From JBNGOQ01 sp050589645 (lineage in GTDB: Bacteria > Bacteroidota > Bacteroidia > Flavobacteriales > Flavobacteriaceae), in the NCBI RefSeq assembly GCF_050589645.1, contig NZ_JBNGOQ010000003.1, forward strand, positions 310,001 to 374,000: a DNA stretch of 64,000 bases, written 5' to 3'. The notes under the pieces were generated by a model. That model worked only from the letters and a program-made list of their open reading frames with translations, searched no databases and had not been told where the DNA came from. The position numbers were made by a program, and so were the translations under genes. This document shows positions 43,472 through 53,017 of the stretch, piece by piece. Each line of letters starts with the position of its first letter. Position 1 is the stretch's first letter.

Positions 43472-46400
43472 CTAAGGGTTTAGCGTAACAGAAACATTGT
43501 CTATATTGGCCGTTACACTACAACCGGCATCACCTCCACAAACCCCTTCTATTAGGAATGAAATGCCTTCACTCACATCAACAGCGGGAACAGTAAAAGT
43601 TCCTATAAAAGTTGTCCAACTACCTGTGAGCGTTGGAGCAGGACTAAAGACATGGGTAAAAGAAGCACCCGCGGCACCTTCACCGAAAAGGAGCACATTA
43701 AATACTGCCCCAGGTTGCACAACGGATCCTATATGGTCAAACTGAATTTGAACTACGTCTCCTGCATTCACTGTGCCAGCGCCTATTCTTTCCTGTTTAA
43801 AAGCAGGATTACTAGGTCCTCCGGTTGCTATTCTTCCAGACCAGGAACCACCATTATTGAGTGTATTGTCCAATGCTGCTGTTCCACCATTTTGAAATAA
43901 ATCCCAACCCGTGGCATCACCAGTTTCAAAATCACCGTTGGTGGCCAACTCGCCGGCAGGGCCGCCACCGCCTCCACTACTGTCCAATACCAAGGATACA
44001 TTATCAATGTTCACCAAACCTACTTCCGCGCCCGAATCAAACAGGACCCGTGCATCTGGAGCGCCAAACCCGGTCGCTGTCAGGGTAAGGGTATAGGTCT
44101 GCCTCACTGTTGTGATATTTACGGTTTGCGCCGTATTGGCAAAACTTCCGCCGCTCAAGCCGATTCCGGCTACTATTCCTCTCGCCCTGTCCGACCAAGC
44201 ATCAAAAGTCAAGGTGTAGGTGGCATCCTGTACAATCTCCAACTTCTGGGTTAAGTTGACGTCGAACGGATTTCCCGCAACGGTCACGTCTACCGAATAA
44301 AAGCTATTGCCGCTATCGGTTGCTACCGGAGCTGGGTCAACACCAACGCCTACGGTCCATGAATCGGATCCGTTCTCAAAGTCGCCGTTGGTCAGCAGCC
44401 CGTCATCAAAAGTGCTATCCACAACGTTAACCGTCCTGGTGACTTCGGTAGCGGCATTTCCGGCCGCATCGCTTACGTTATAGGTGATGGTATAGGTGCC
44501 GGCAACATTGGTGTCAACGGTGTCACCTCCGACCACAATACTTCCGGAAATATCACCGTCCACATTGTCGGTCGCTGTGGCGCCCGCATCCACGTACGCG
44601 GGATCACCAAGGTTAAGGTCTACGGTAGCATCACCGTTCAAGGTAATCACGGGAGCTTCCGTATCTCCTCCTCCACTACTGTCCAAAACCAAGGATACAT
44701 TATCAATATTCACCAAACCTACTTCCGCACCCGAATCGAATAAGACCCGTGCATCTGGAGCGCCAAACCCGGTTGCTGTCAGGGTAAGGGTATAGGTCTG
44801 CCTCACTGTTGTGATATTTACGGTTTGCGCCGTATTGGCAAAACTTCCGCCGCTCAAGCCGATTCCGGCTACTATTCCTCTCGCCCTGTCCGACCAAGCA
44901 TCAAAAGTCAAGGTGTAGGTGGCATCCTGTACTATCTCCAACTTCTGGGTTAAGTTGACGTCAAATGGATTTCCCGCAACGGTCACGTCTACCGAATAAA
45001 AGCTATTGCCGCTATCGGTTACTACCGGAGCTGGGTCAACACCAACGCCTACGGTCCATGAATCGGATCCGTTCTCAAAGTCGCCATTGGTCAACAAACC
45101 ATCATCAAAAGTATTATCAGCAACGATAACTGTTCTTGTAACCTCGGTCGCGGCATTTCCTGCTGCATCGCTTACGTTGTAAGTGATGGTATAGGTGTCG
45201 GCAACATTGGTGTCAACGGTATCACCGCCGACCGTAATGTTTCCGGAAATATCGCCATCCACATTGTCGGTCGCTGTCGCACCCGCATCAACGTATGCGG
45301 GATCACCAAGGTTAAGGTTTACGGTAGCATCACCGTTCAAGGTAATCACGGGAGCTTCCGTATCCCCTGTACCTAAAACCAAGGATACATTATCAATGTT
45401 CACCAAACCTATTTCCGCGCCCGAATCAAACAAGACCCGTGCATCTGGAGCGCCAAACCCGGTCGCTGTCAGGGTAAGGGTATAGGTCTGCCTCACTGTT
45501 GTGATATTTACGGTTTCCGTCGTATTGGCAAAACTTCCACCGCTCAAGCCGATTCCGGCTACTATTGATCTGGCTACATCTGACCACGCGTCAAAAGTCA
45601 AGGTGTAGGTGGCATCCTGTACTATCTCCAACTTCTGGGTTAAGTTGACGTCAAATGGATTTCCTGCAGCGGTCACATTTACCGAATAAAAGCTATTGCC
45701 GCTATCGGTTGCTACCGGAGCTGGGTCGGTACCAACGCCTATGGTCCATGAATCGGCCCCGTTTTCAAAGTCGCCGTTGGTTAACAGGCCGTCATCGAAA
45801 CCGCTTCCAGGACCTCCAGTGCCATCGGTAAGCGTAAGGTCGTCCAGATAGTACGTTCCGTCAACGGTTATCGGGCTATCGGCCATATCATTATCCGGCT
45901 TGATCACCAGCTGGTTGTAGGCTGTTGGCCCACCGGGCAAACCGGTAAAGGTAAACTCAACTTCTGTCCATTCATTGGCATTTGGAACAGTCACAAAAAC
46001 AGGAGCGGGATTTCCAGTAACCGGGACGGTCTGTGGATTCAAGGCCAGCTCAAATCGGAATACAACGTTTGCCTTGGTACTGTAAACCTTGAGTTTAAAT
46101 ACGTCTGTTGTGGTCAGATCAAAATTACTGGCAAAGGTATTTTGGATGCCCGCAAAGAAACTTGAACCACTGGGCTTGTCTACCTGCAATACAAAATCTG
46201 AAGTGTTTATGCCGGTTTTGAATGGATTTTCCACAAGGTCGGAGGTAATGCCATCCCCAAAGTTTTCAGATGAAAGAAAGGTTTCACAGCCTTCAAAATC
46301 CACGGGAAGTGCAGTAGCCGCTATAGGCGTATCCGTACATCCACTCATTACGGGTGGTGTTCCAGCCTGCTCAATGTCATCAATAAAGAAGGTGCCGGCG

Positions 46401-47128
46401 GTGGTGCCCGGGCCGTCAACAAATAAGGTCAATCTGGAAAAGCTGTCCGATGAGCTAAAATCAAAGGAGAGTATTTCCCATCCGGTGCCGCCATGGCTTG
46501 CAGTTACTTCTACTGAGGCGCCTGTACCTTCTTCGAGCTTCATCAAAACATCCACTGGAGCTTCTGCCCAGAAATTCATGCTAATGGTCTTGTCCTCAGT
46601 TAAATCTATCGATGTTCCCAAATCGAAGAAGAAACCTTCGAATTCGGCACCACTGTTGGTAATTTGTCCTACCTGCGAATCTTCGTCATTTGAACCGGAT
46701 ACATCGGGATTGGCCAAAATTGCAAAGGCAGCCCCGCCAAAGACACTCACGTCATAGTTTACTGCGCTCTCATCAAAAGTAATGGGCAAGGTCACCGGTT
46801 CCGGAACCACGATAACAAGATCGTCCTCAACGGTGCTGGATGCTCCGGCGGTGTTGGAAGCTGTTAAACTTACCGTATAATTACCCGTGGCATAGGTCTT
46901 TATGGGGTTTATTTCGGTAGAGGTGGTACCATCTCCAAAATCCCACTCGAAGCTAGTCGCTTTTTCTGATATATTGATAAAGGTAACCGTACCGGTGTCC
47001 TCGTTTACCGTTAGGGTAAAGCCTGCAACAACATCAGGAATGAGGAAATCGTCTTCTTCACATCCCAGTATGGATATGGCCAAGATCAAGGTAGCAATCA
47101 TCTTGGCTTTTTTAAGTAATAGTTTCAT
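43472..47128 (-). CDS. Multidomain PKD/CBM/DUF5011 lipoprotein with internal repeats
   Basis: A 1218-residue predicted surface glycan-binding protein without a hydrolase domain. It has a lipobox ILGC (Cys23) and a PKD domain (about 33-110, FEWDFGDGTTS). Two CBM-like jelly rolls cover roughly 112-260 and 265-435. Three near-identical CBM4/9-like modules start at 444, 674 and 907 (each begins FDDGLLTNGDFENG). Two DUF5011 Ig-like modules lie between them (APVITLNGDATV), and a last CBM-like module starts at about 1055. The modular build suits long-range capture of laminarin at the cell surface. It follows the GH16 gene by 28 bases. Nearly identical repeats suggest recent duplication. Confidence 0.88.
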   Translation of the reverse strand: MKLLLKKAKMIATLILAISILGCEEDDFLIPDVVAGFTLTVNEDTGTVTFINISEKATSFEWDFGDGTTSTEINPIKTYATGNYTVSLTASNTAGASSTVEDDLVIVVPEPVTLPITFDESAVNYDVSVFGGAAFAILANPDVSGSNDEDSQVGQITNSGAEFEGFFFDLGTSIDLTEDKTISMNFWAEAPVDVLMKLEEGTGASVEVTASHGGTGWEILSFDFSSSDSFSRLTLFVDGPGTTAGTFFIDDIEQAGTPPVMSGCTDTPIAATALPVDFEGCETFLSSENFGDGITSDLVENPFKTGINTSDFVLQVDKPSGSSFFAGIQNTFASNFDLTTTDVFKLKVYSTKANVVFRFELALNPQTVPVTGNPAPVFVTVPNANEWTEVEFTFTGLPGGPTAYNQLVIKPDNDMADSPITVDGTYYLDDLTLTDGTGGPGSGFDDGLLTNGDFENGADSWTIGVGTDPAPVATDSGNSFYSVNVTAAGNPFDVNLTQKLEIVQDATYTLTFDAWSDVARSIVAGIGLSGGSFANTTETVNITTVRQTYTLTLTATGFGAPDARVLFDSGAEIGLVNIDNVSLVLGTGDTEAPVITLNGDATVNLNLGDPAYVDAGATATDNVDGDISGNITVGGDTVDTNVADTYTITYNVSDAAGNAATEVTRTVIVADNTFDDGLLTNGDFENGSDSWTVGVGVDPAPVVTDSGNSFYSVDVTVAGNPFDVNLTQKLEIVQDATYTLTFDAWSDRARGIVAGIGLSGGSFANTAQTVNITTVRQTYTLTLTATGFGAPDARVLFDSGAEVGLVNIDNVSLVLDSSGGGDTEAPVITLNGDATVDLNLGDPAYVDAGATATDNVDGDISGSIVVGGDTVDTNVAGTYTITYNVSDAAGNAATEVTRTVNVVDSTFDDGLLTNGDFENGSDSWTVGVGVDPAPVATDSGNSFYSVDVTVAGNPFDVNLTQKLEIVQDATYTLTFDAWSDRARGIVAGIGLSGGSFANTAQTVNITTVRQTYTLTLTATGFGAPDARVLFDSGAEVGLVNIDNVSLVLDSSGGGGGPAGELATNGDFETGDATGWDLFQNGGTAALDNTLNNGGSWSGRIATGGPSNPAFKQERIGAGTVNAGDVVQIQFDHIGSVVQPGAVFNVLLFGEGAAGASFTHVFSPAPTLTGSWTTFIGTFTVPAVDVSEGISFLIEGVCGGDAGCSVTANIDNVSVTLNP
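43977..45799 (-). repeat. Tandem 690/699-bp repeat inside the PKD/CBM gene
   Basis: The unit encodes a CBM-like module plus a DUF5011 module. Repeat starts (codons for FDD) lie at 45799, 45109 and 44410, 690 and 699 bases apart; the nine-base difference is a three-residue linker insertion (SGG). The third unit lacks its DUF5011 part. Long stretches are the same at the DNA level. Confidence 0.9.
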
Positions 47129-47156
47129 AGTCTTTCTTGTTTTAGTTTAGTTAGCG

Positions 47157-48011
47157 TTAATCGTTAATATTATAGACCCTCACATAATCTACCAACATGG
47201 TCTGCGGGAAAGTAGTTTCGGCATTGGGAGAACCTACAAAAGACCCCCCTACGGCAAGATTTATCAAGATGTAAAAGGGTTTGTTAAATACCCATTGTCC
47301 AGTTACATCGGCTGGTGTAATTTGATTGTAGAGTACATCGTCCACGTAAAAGTTTATGTATTCCGGACCCCACTCTATTCCAAAAATGTGGAAACCAGTG
47401 TCAAAGCGGTCGTTTTCCAAAGTGTACTCTTTGGATATGGCATCTCCCCCTGAGTACCCAGGGCCATGTACACTGCCTATCAGTAGGGAAGGATTTTGTC
47501 CACGATATTCCATGATATCTATTTCTCCAGCTCCTGGCCAGGGGTTTTCATCTATGTCTGCCCCAAGCATCCAAAAGGCTGGCCAGATGCCCTGTCCATA
47601 AGGCAAGCGAATTCGCGCTTCAAAGCGACCGTATCGCTGCTCAAACAAATCCTTGGTCAAAAGCCTGGCCGAGGTATAGGAAGAGCCTTCAAAGGATTCT
47701 TCTTGTGCCTTTATCAGCAATATGCCGTTGACTACTTCTACATTTTCGGGTCGGTCCGTATAGTACTGCAACTCGTTGTTGCCCCATCCATTTTCCCCGG
47801 TTCCTATATCAAAGCCCCAGAGCGTGCTATCGGGAGCCCCGTCGGTACTGAACTCATCGAACATGACCAGTTGGGTGAAATTCGTCACGGTTTGGGTATC
47901 ATCGGTAGCGCAACCAAGCATCAAAAAGAATAGCATGGCTAAAAGGGAGCTCATAAGCAACCTTTTAGAATTCCTTTGCTGCACTGTTCGTTTTTTATTT
48001 TCTCTTTTCAT
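47157..48011 (-). CDS. GH16 endo-beta-1,3-glucanase (laminarinase), lipoprotein
   Basis: A 284-residue lipoprotein with a single GH16 jelly-roll domain. After a basic N-terminal stretch the lipobox MLGC puts Cys34 at the mature end. The catalytic motif is GEIDIMEYRG with nucleophile Glu163, Asp165 and acid/base Glu168. The extra residue (Met) of the EIDIME type marks the laminarinase-like branch of the family. Further conserved parts are WGNNELQYYTDRPEN, FWMLG and WVFNKPFYILINLAVGG. It should cut internal beta-1,3 bonds of laminarin at the cell surface. An internal ATG at residue 20 is an alternative start. Confidence 0.95.
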   Translation of the reverse strand: MKRENKKRTVQQRNSKRLLMSSLLAMLFFLMLGCATDDTQTVTNFTQLVMFDEFSTDGAPDSTLWGFDIGTGENGWGNNELQYYTDRPENVEVVNGILLIKAQEESFEGSSYTSARLLTKDLFEQRYGRFEARIRLPYGQGIWPAFWMLGADIDENPWPGAGEIDIMEYRGQNPSLLIGSVHGPGYSGGDAISKEYTLENDRFDTGFHIFGIEWGPEYINFYVDDVLYNQITPADVTGQWVFNKPFYILINLAVGGSFVGSPNAETTFPQTMLVDYVRVYNIND

Positions 48012-48045
48012 TTTACTATTTCTTTAATTTTTTATCGTCGTTGTC

Positions 48046-49452
48046 TTATTCTGTGTAGAAATATATATTGTCCATAATAAAATTGGGACCACCGGTTAAT
48101 ATGAGAGCTCCCAAATTATTTTTTTGAGTAGCAATATCTCCACCAAGAGGGATATCAAATGATGTCCATTGACCCACGGTCAAACCAGTTAGATCAAACC
48201 TGAAATCTTTATCATCGGCTATGGGGAATCCTGTGTTGGGATCTGTTTCTATCATTTGATTGGCTCCAACATCCCTGATCTGAATGCCAACTTCGGTTCC
48301 TGCTTGCTGTACATATACATCAACATGCAAAAATGTTAACGCAGTGGCATCTACGGTGTTCTCAAAAAGAATCCCGGTAAAATTGTTGTTGGAGTAAACC
48401 AAGACGTCATTACCATTGGCCGAAGCGACCGTGGTCTCTGTCGTAGAACCGCCAAAACCTGGTGTAAAATTGCTTTCCGTATCATTGACATACGTATTGC
48501 TAAAGATGGATTTTACGTTGGCTTGGGGCAAGGTGGGATCCGGGGCAGCTTGTAAAGTTCCGCTCGATGTTATCGTTATTGAGCCGTTTGCCGACACGCC
48601 GCCCAATACCGCGGTTATTTCAGCAGTGCCTTCCCCTATAACTGAAATCTCTCCTAGTTCGCTTACTCTGGCTACCTCAATATCCGAAGACGTAAAATCG
48701 AAGTAAGATGGTGCGACTGTGGCGGTTCGGTTGACCCCGTTGTCGAGGTTAAAGGTTTGTGTGAGACCGGTTATTGTAACAGTGGAACCAGTAAACGTCT
48801 GTTCCGTAAGATCTTGCCCGGAAAAGATGGCCGGACTGGGTTGTGCAACCGTACCCAGTTTTTCAAACTTGATCTCGTCGAACAATAAGGTATAGCCGCC
48901 CTCGTCACCTGCAAACGATGCGCCTTCGGCCAACCAGAATAACCCAGTTTCACTGATTAATTTTGAGGCATCCGGAATAGGGATTACATATTTTTCCCAT
49001 CTGGTGCTCACCTCCAAATTATTGAGCGTTACCTGAAATTTGTTATTTGTGCTGCCGTCAATACCAAAACCGATGGCATCAATAGCTGCTGCTTGGGATG
49101 CTTTTGCATAAAAGGTAAGCGCATCAAAACTGGTAAGATTTCTGTTTGCGGTGGTATTAAATGTAGCCCCTACAAAACCGTTTCCGAAGGAAGGGACATC
49201 AAATCGCATGGCGGAACTTCCTGAAAATACGTCTTCCGTTTCTACACTGAATGCTTCTGGATCTGCTCCCGCATCCACAAATGGAAAGTAATCCAAACCT
49301 GAAGAAAAGGCATCAATAAAAACATCACCATTTGGAGGGAATGTAGCAAACACCACCTCATCCGAAAAATCTCTTTCACAACTTGAAAAAAAAGTAATTC
49401 CCAAGCTCAAAAGCAGTAAAAATTGTAAGTTGATATATTTAGTATTTTTCAT
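48046..49452 (-). CDS. Glycan-binding-type lipoprotein with Big_2 Ig-like domain
   Basis: A 468-residue lipoprotein (lipobox FFSSC, Cys25) with no hydrolase motif. Residues about 35-205 form a CBM-like jelly roll (LTFYAKASQAAAIDAIGFGIDG ... LLFDEIKFEKLG). Residues about 220-305 form a bacterial Ig-like domain of the Big_2 type (SDIEVARVSELGEISVIGEGTAEITA). Residues about 320-468 form a second jelly roll ending NFIMDNIYFYTE. The architecture is that of surface glycan-binding proteins encoded in polysaccharide loci. It sits 13 bases after the GH-A/barrel gene and 34 before the GH16 gene. Confidence 0.85.
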   Translation of the reverse strand: MKNTKYINLQFLLLLSLGITFFSSCERDFSDEVVFATFPPNGDVFIDAFSSGLDYFPFVDAGADPEAFSVETEDVFSGSSAMRFDVPSFGNGFVGATFNTTANRNLTSFDALTFYAKASQAAAIDAIGFGIDGSTNNKFQVTLNNLEVSTRWEKYVIPIPDASKLISETGLFWLAEGASFAGDEGGYTLLFDEIKFEKLGTVAQPSPAIFSGQDLTEQTFTGSTVTITGLTQTFNLDNGVNRTATVAPSYFDFTSSDIEVARVSELGEISVIGEGTAEITAVLGGVSANGSITITSSGTLQAAPDPTLPQANVKSIFSNTYVNDTESNFTPGFGGSTTETTVASANGNDVLVYSNNNFTGILFENTVDATALTFLHVDVYVQQAGTEVGIQIRDVGANQMIETDPNTGFPIADDKDFRFDLTGLTVGQWTSFDIPLGGDIATQKNNLGALILTGGPNFIMDNIYFYTE

Positions 49453-49465
49453 TTTTTCTTCTTTT

Positions 49466-52400
49466 TTATTTGCCTATATTGATATGTACATACGTCATAA
49501 TTTCCCACTCGCTACCATTGTCAAATCCGACTGGGCTTACAAAAGGCTCATTTGAGAATTCAGCACCTTCGTTGGGTAAGTACCGAGGCGAAAACTCGTT
49601 CAACGATCGCCATATACCACGTATACCTACCTGTGTACTGGGCAAAATAAACCAGTCAGGTTTTCCAAGCGTGGTAGAGATATCCAACATCAATTGCAGC
49701 GGGAAAGTAAGGTTGAAATCCCGGTGGTAATCGAAAGGCCCCCAGTCATTAACCTTTACATGAGTTCTTAGTTTTACATTCTTGTGAATAGCTCTGATAT
49801 CTGCTCCAAAACGCTTTATCAATCGATCACTATCTCCATTGGCTTGCCCATTTCCGTAGTAGAAATTTCCAATGAGCCCTAAATCTGGACCAAGTTTGGA
49901 CACCATTCGGGAATGGACCTCCCAAAGATCTTCTGCCGGAACTGAGGTAGGGAACGCAAAAAATTGCCTATTTGCCAAAAATCCAATACGTGCGTCCATG
50001 GTAGTTGGAAGATGACGATACACAAACCCTAAATTCATAGCGAACTTAGCATCTTCGGCTCTATCATTGTCCCACTCATACATCCATGTACCTGGTGTTG
50101 GGTCGAAAGTAATAAGTAACTCCCCTGCAGTGGTTTCCCTATTGGCCCGTACAGAAAAGGGATCATCAATAATATTTCTTAACCTGCCTGGCCCTTGTAC
50201 GTCTTGTGGTATAGCATCAACCAGTGGTTGTTGCCACATAAAATTAGGTGCAATTTGAAACTTGCCTGTAGCGAATGTAAATCCGGATAAAACACTGACC
50301 ACGTTACCACTACCTGTATCCTTAAGTTTCCACCCTGTGAAGGTCAACGTCTGATCGACGCCACCATTGGCAATTAGACCCATAGCCGAGGTTTGACCAT
50401 ACCAGTTGAATTTTCCTCCTTCATAGGTGACTTTAAATTTACCTCCCCAATTGTCGCTCGACTGAATTCTATCTTCAAAGACTACATAATTCCCAGGTGT
50501 ACCCCTTACATCTTGAAAAGAAATACCATTCTGCGGACTACCTGCCCATATGCCCCCCAACTCAAAGCCAACTTTACCAAACTCCCGCTCAATCGCAAGG
50601 GAAGCTCTTTCGGTGGGCCATGGTGGAATTACACCACTACGTACTTGGTTGACATCCAAAACCCGTCTTCCGTTTTCATCCAGAACAACGTTAGTTTCAA
50701 AATCACGGTGATAGATTCCGGTCACATCGAATTTTCCAATATGCCTTTTATACTTGAAAAGCATGGTAGGGTTTGCGCCCCACCATAATTGAGGGCCAAC
50801 TGCAGCCTTTAAACCTTTTAACACGCCTTTACCGTCAATTTCCATTCCTAATATTTCACCATTGTAAATATCAAGGTTCGGACCATAGTTGGCTTCCGGA
50901 TAGAAACCAAAGAAATCCCCTTCATATCCCCAATGGTAATGACCGGTTCTATAGAAGCCTCGCAAATCGAACTCCTTTGCGTTCCACTCAAATTCTGCTT
51001 GATAGACCCGAATTCTATTTACATCTGAAACAATTACATCTCCTTGGTCGGTACTCACATCAATCGGACGGGAGTTATTCTCATAAAAAATCTCATTGAT
51101 TGGGTTTTGTGCTACATTCCCGACAACGTTAACATTAACCTCTGCTCTCATGTTAGGAGCCGGATTTCCTTCCACGCCAATGAAGTAAGACTGTAGATGG
51201 TCAAATCCTAGTTGATTGGGAAATGTATTGGGATCATCTGGATCAGGAGTATCCGGTGTGGTAATAAGACTACCGCCTGTACTAAAGGTTGCGAACTTAG
51301 CTTGAAGATTACTTATTCTGAGCAAGTTACTTTGCTCTCCTTGCAAAGCTGCCTTGTCACCGCGAGCTTTAAGTACTGCATCCATCAACTGAATATTGTT
51401 AAAATGATTTGTTACAAAATCCAGATCTACACCTTCGTAATAGGGATTCAATTGATGCGCCTCCTTTAATGCATAATAGGCTGCGCGTGGATAAAGGTCG
51501 TAGAGGCCTCTGGGGTTTGTAGCACCTTTGGCGCAAATCCCAAACCATTCCTCGTTCATGTTGTTGACCCCTTCAGCTGCTAGATCTCTTGCATAACCTC
51601 CATTGGACCAAGAAGCGTTGTTATCATGTACATCCGCATTTTTTCTATCATCAAAACCGAACTTCCACCAGCCGTCACTAAACTGAAAGGTAAATCCTCC
51701 AATTGAATTTCCTACCTTGCCTACACCTGCCGCATTCTCATAGATTTCTTTCCAGTTTCCAACCATATAATACGCCTGCGAATATTGGTCTTCCTTATTT
51801 TCGACGGCATTAAATGCATCTGCTCCGAACTCGGTAAACATTATGGGCTTGTTCAATTTGTCCTTTACGACTTGAAACATGTCCCCGAAAGAAAGTCCGC
51901 GATAGGTATTGGTTCCGTAGATATCCACATCTTTGCATTCCTCTGCCACAATATCAATGAACAATACGTCACCATTACATATGGCTACGGGGTGTGAAGC
52001 GTCCATGGCCTTCATTTTTTTAGCGGCCTCGTTCATCAACCTATACATGGGCCTTCCGCGGCTTTCCCCTATAAACTGTATTCTTCCTTCATCATCTGGA
52101 AAATCTTCCGTTTCTGCTCCTGCCCAGAATAGACCATAATTGTTCTCATTTCCTAAAAGGTACATTAGAAGCCCAGGGGTATTTTTATAACCATTAACCA
52201 ATTCTTCCATTTCAGACATCAAAAACTCTTGGGTTGTAGGATCATCATAAATAGTTACAGGAGTCCAAACACCATCCAATGTCAAGCCATATCGCCCAAA
52301 GGAATGGTTGAGCATCGTATAAATACCGTAGTTTTCATAGATGTATTGAATCCATTTAGCAGGGACACCGGTGTATTGTCGGATGACATTGACGTTCATG

Positions 52401-52651
52401 TTTTTAAGAAGCGACATCTCCGTGTCCAATCCAGCCTTGATGACATCATCAGGCTTTTTCCAAAAAGCAGCGTTCACGGTGTTGGTTCCAATGGGAATAT
52501 AATCCCAATTCATCCCATTGATCATGAAATCCTTGCCGTTGACAACCAATTTCATGCCCCCCTCATGCTCTACGACTGCTACCTTGTCGGCCTGGGCATA
52601 TAACCCCGTCGCAAATAAAAAAAGCAGTAATCTCAATACATAGTTTTTCAT
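49466..52651 (-). CDS. Clan GH-A glycosidase fused to predicted outer-membrane beta-barrel
   Basis: A 1061-residue exported protein (signal peptide about 1-20, ending LYAQ). Residues about 35-405 form a GH2_C/GH72-like TIM barrel with putative acid/base Glu169 in LLGNENN and nucleophile Glu274 in MFTEFGA. Residues about 480-1061 are a long all-beta region of alternating amphipathic stretches rich in Gly, Trp, Tyr and Phe (for example FDLRGFYRTGHYHWGYEGDF), ending EIMTYVHINIGK. The pattern fits an outer-membrane barrel of many strands. Family assignment within clan GH-A is not certain. It is first gene of the locus, in the place where a SusC/SusD pair would be expected. Confidence 0.75.
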   Translation of the reverse strand: MKNYVLRLLLFLFATGLYAQADKVAVVEHEGGMKLVVNGKDFMINGMNWDYIPIGTNTVNAAFWKKPDDVIKAGLDTEMSLLKNMNVNVIRQYTGVPAKWIQYIYENYGIYTMLNHSFGRYGLTLDGVWTPVTIYDDPTTQEFLMSEMEELVNGYKNTPGLLMYLLGNENNYGLFWAGAETEDFPDDEGRIQFIGESRGRPMYRLMNEAAKKMKAMDASHPVAICNGDVLFIDIVAEECKDVDIYGTNTYRGLSFGDMFQVVKDKLNKPIMFTEFGADAFNAVENKEDQYSQAYYMVGNWKEIYENAAGVGKVGNSIGGFTFQFSDGWWKFGFDDRKNADVHDNNASWSNGGYARDLAAEGVNNMNEEWFGICAKGATNPRGLYDLYPRAAYYALKEAHQLNPYYEGVDLDFVTNHFNNIQLMDAVLKARGDKAALQGEQSNLLRISNLQAKFATFSTGGSLITTPDTPDPDDPNTFPNQLGFDHLQSYFIGVEGNPAPNMRAEVNVNVVGNVAQNPINEIFYENNSRPIDVSTDQGDVIVSDVNRIRVYQAEFEWNAKEFDLRGFYRTGHYHWGYEGDFFGFYPEANYGPNLDIYNGEILGMEIDGKGVLKGLKAAVGPQLWWGANPTMLFKYKRHIGKFDVTGIYHRDFETNVVLDENGRRVLDVNQVRSGVIPPWPTERASLAIEREFGKVGFELGGIWAGSPQNGISFQDVRGTPGNYVVFEDRIQSSDNWGGKFKVTYEGGKFNWYGQTSAMGLIANGGVDQTLTFTGWKLKDTGSGNVVSVLSGFTFATGKFQIAPNFMWQQPLVDAIPQDVQGPGRLRNIIDDPFSVRANRETTAGELLITFDPTPGTWMYEWDNDRAEDAKFAMNLGFVYRHLPTTMDARIGFLANRQFFAFPTSVPAEDLWEVHSRMVSKLGPDLGLIGNFYYGNGQANGDSDRLIKRFGADIRAIHKNVKLRTHVKVNDWGPFDYHRDFNLTFPLQLMLDISTTLGKPDWFILPSTQVGIRGIWRSLNEFSPRYLPNEGAEFSNEPFVSPVGFDNGSEWEIMTYVHINIGK

Positions 52652-53017
52652 AGTAATGTTTAGTTTTAGTTGATCTCTTGTAAGTAGGAGGCTCCCTGGT
52701 TAAGGGAGAAGGAAACTTGGGGTCCTTTTTAAGCGAGCTCCAACGAATTCCAGAATGCTGTTCCAATGGAAAGCAATACGGTACTAAATGTTGGCGTCCG
52801 TTCTAGGAGGGTTAAACTTATCTTAAATAAATAGGAAGTCCTTAAAAAATACCTCAACAAAAAATATACATGTCAAAAAAAAGCACAATTTTTTGCCATA
52901 TCGTTAAAACCCCCTGTGTTTCTGGGCTTTTCCAGATAATGAGAACCAAGGCGATTTTATTGGAATTTGGACTTGTATAGGTAATGTTGAGGTGGCTGGC
53001 GGTGTTTGTATAGGAAA
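52652..53017. other. Upstream region of the glucan operon
   Basis: No gene is visible in this 366-base gap between the regulator stop and the start of the GH-A/barrel gene. It should contain the operon's promoter and the regulator's binding site. I found no exact match to the TAnnTTTG box on the minus strand. A-rich runs occur at 52845-52890 on the plus strand. Confidence 0.6.

Noticed and set aside
44496..45485. Repeated plus-strand open frames opposite the PKD/CBM gene
   Set aside because: They mirror the repeats of the minus-strand gene and look alike only because that gene is repetitive.
49466..52651. The barrel-fusion protein as a SusC homologue
   Set aside because: It lacks a SusC-type plug and carboxypeptidase-like N-terminal domain. 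Its N-terminus is clearly a glycosidase barrel.
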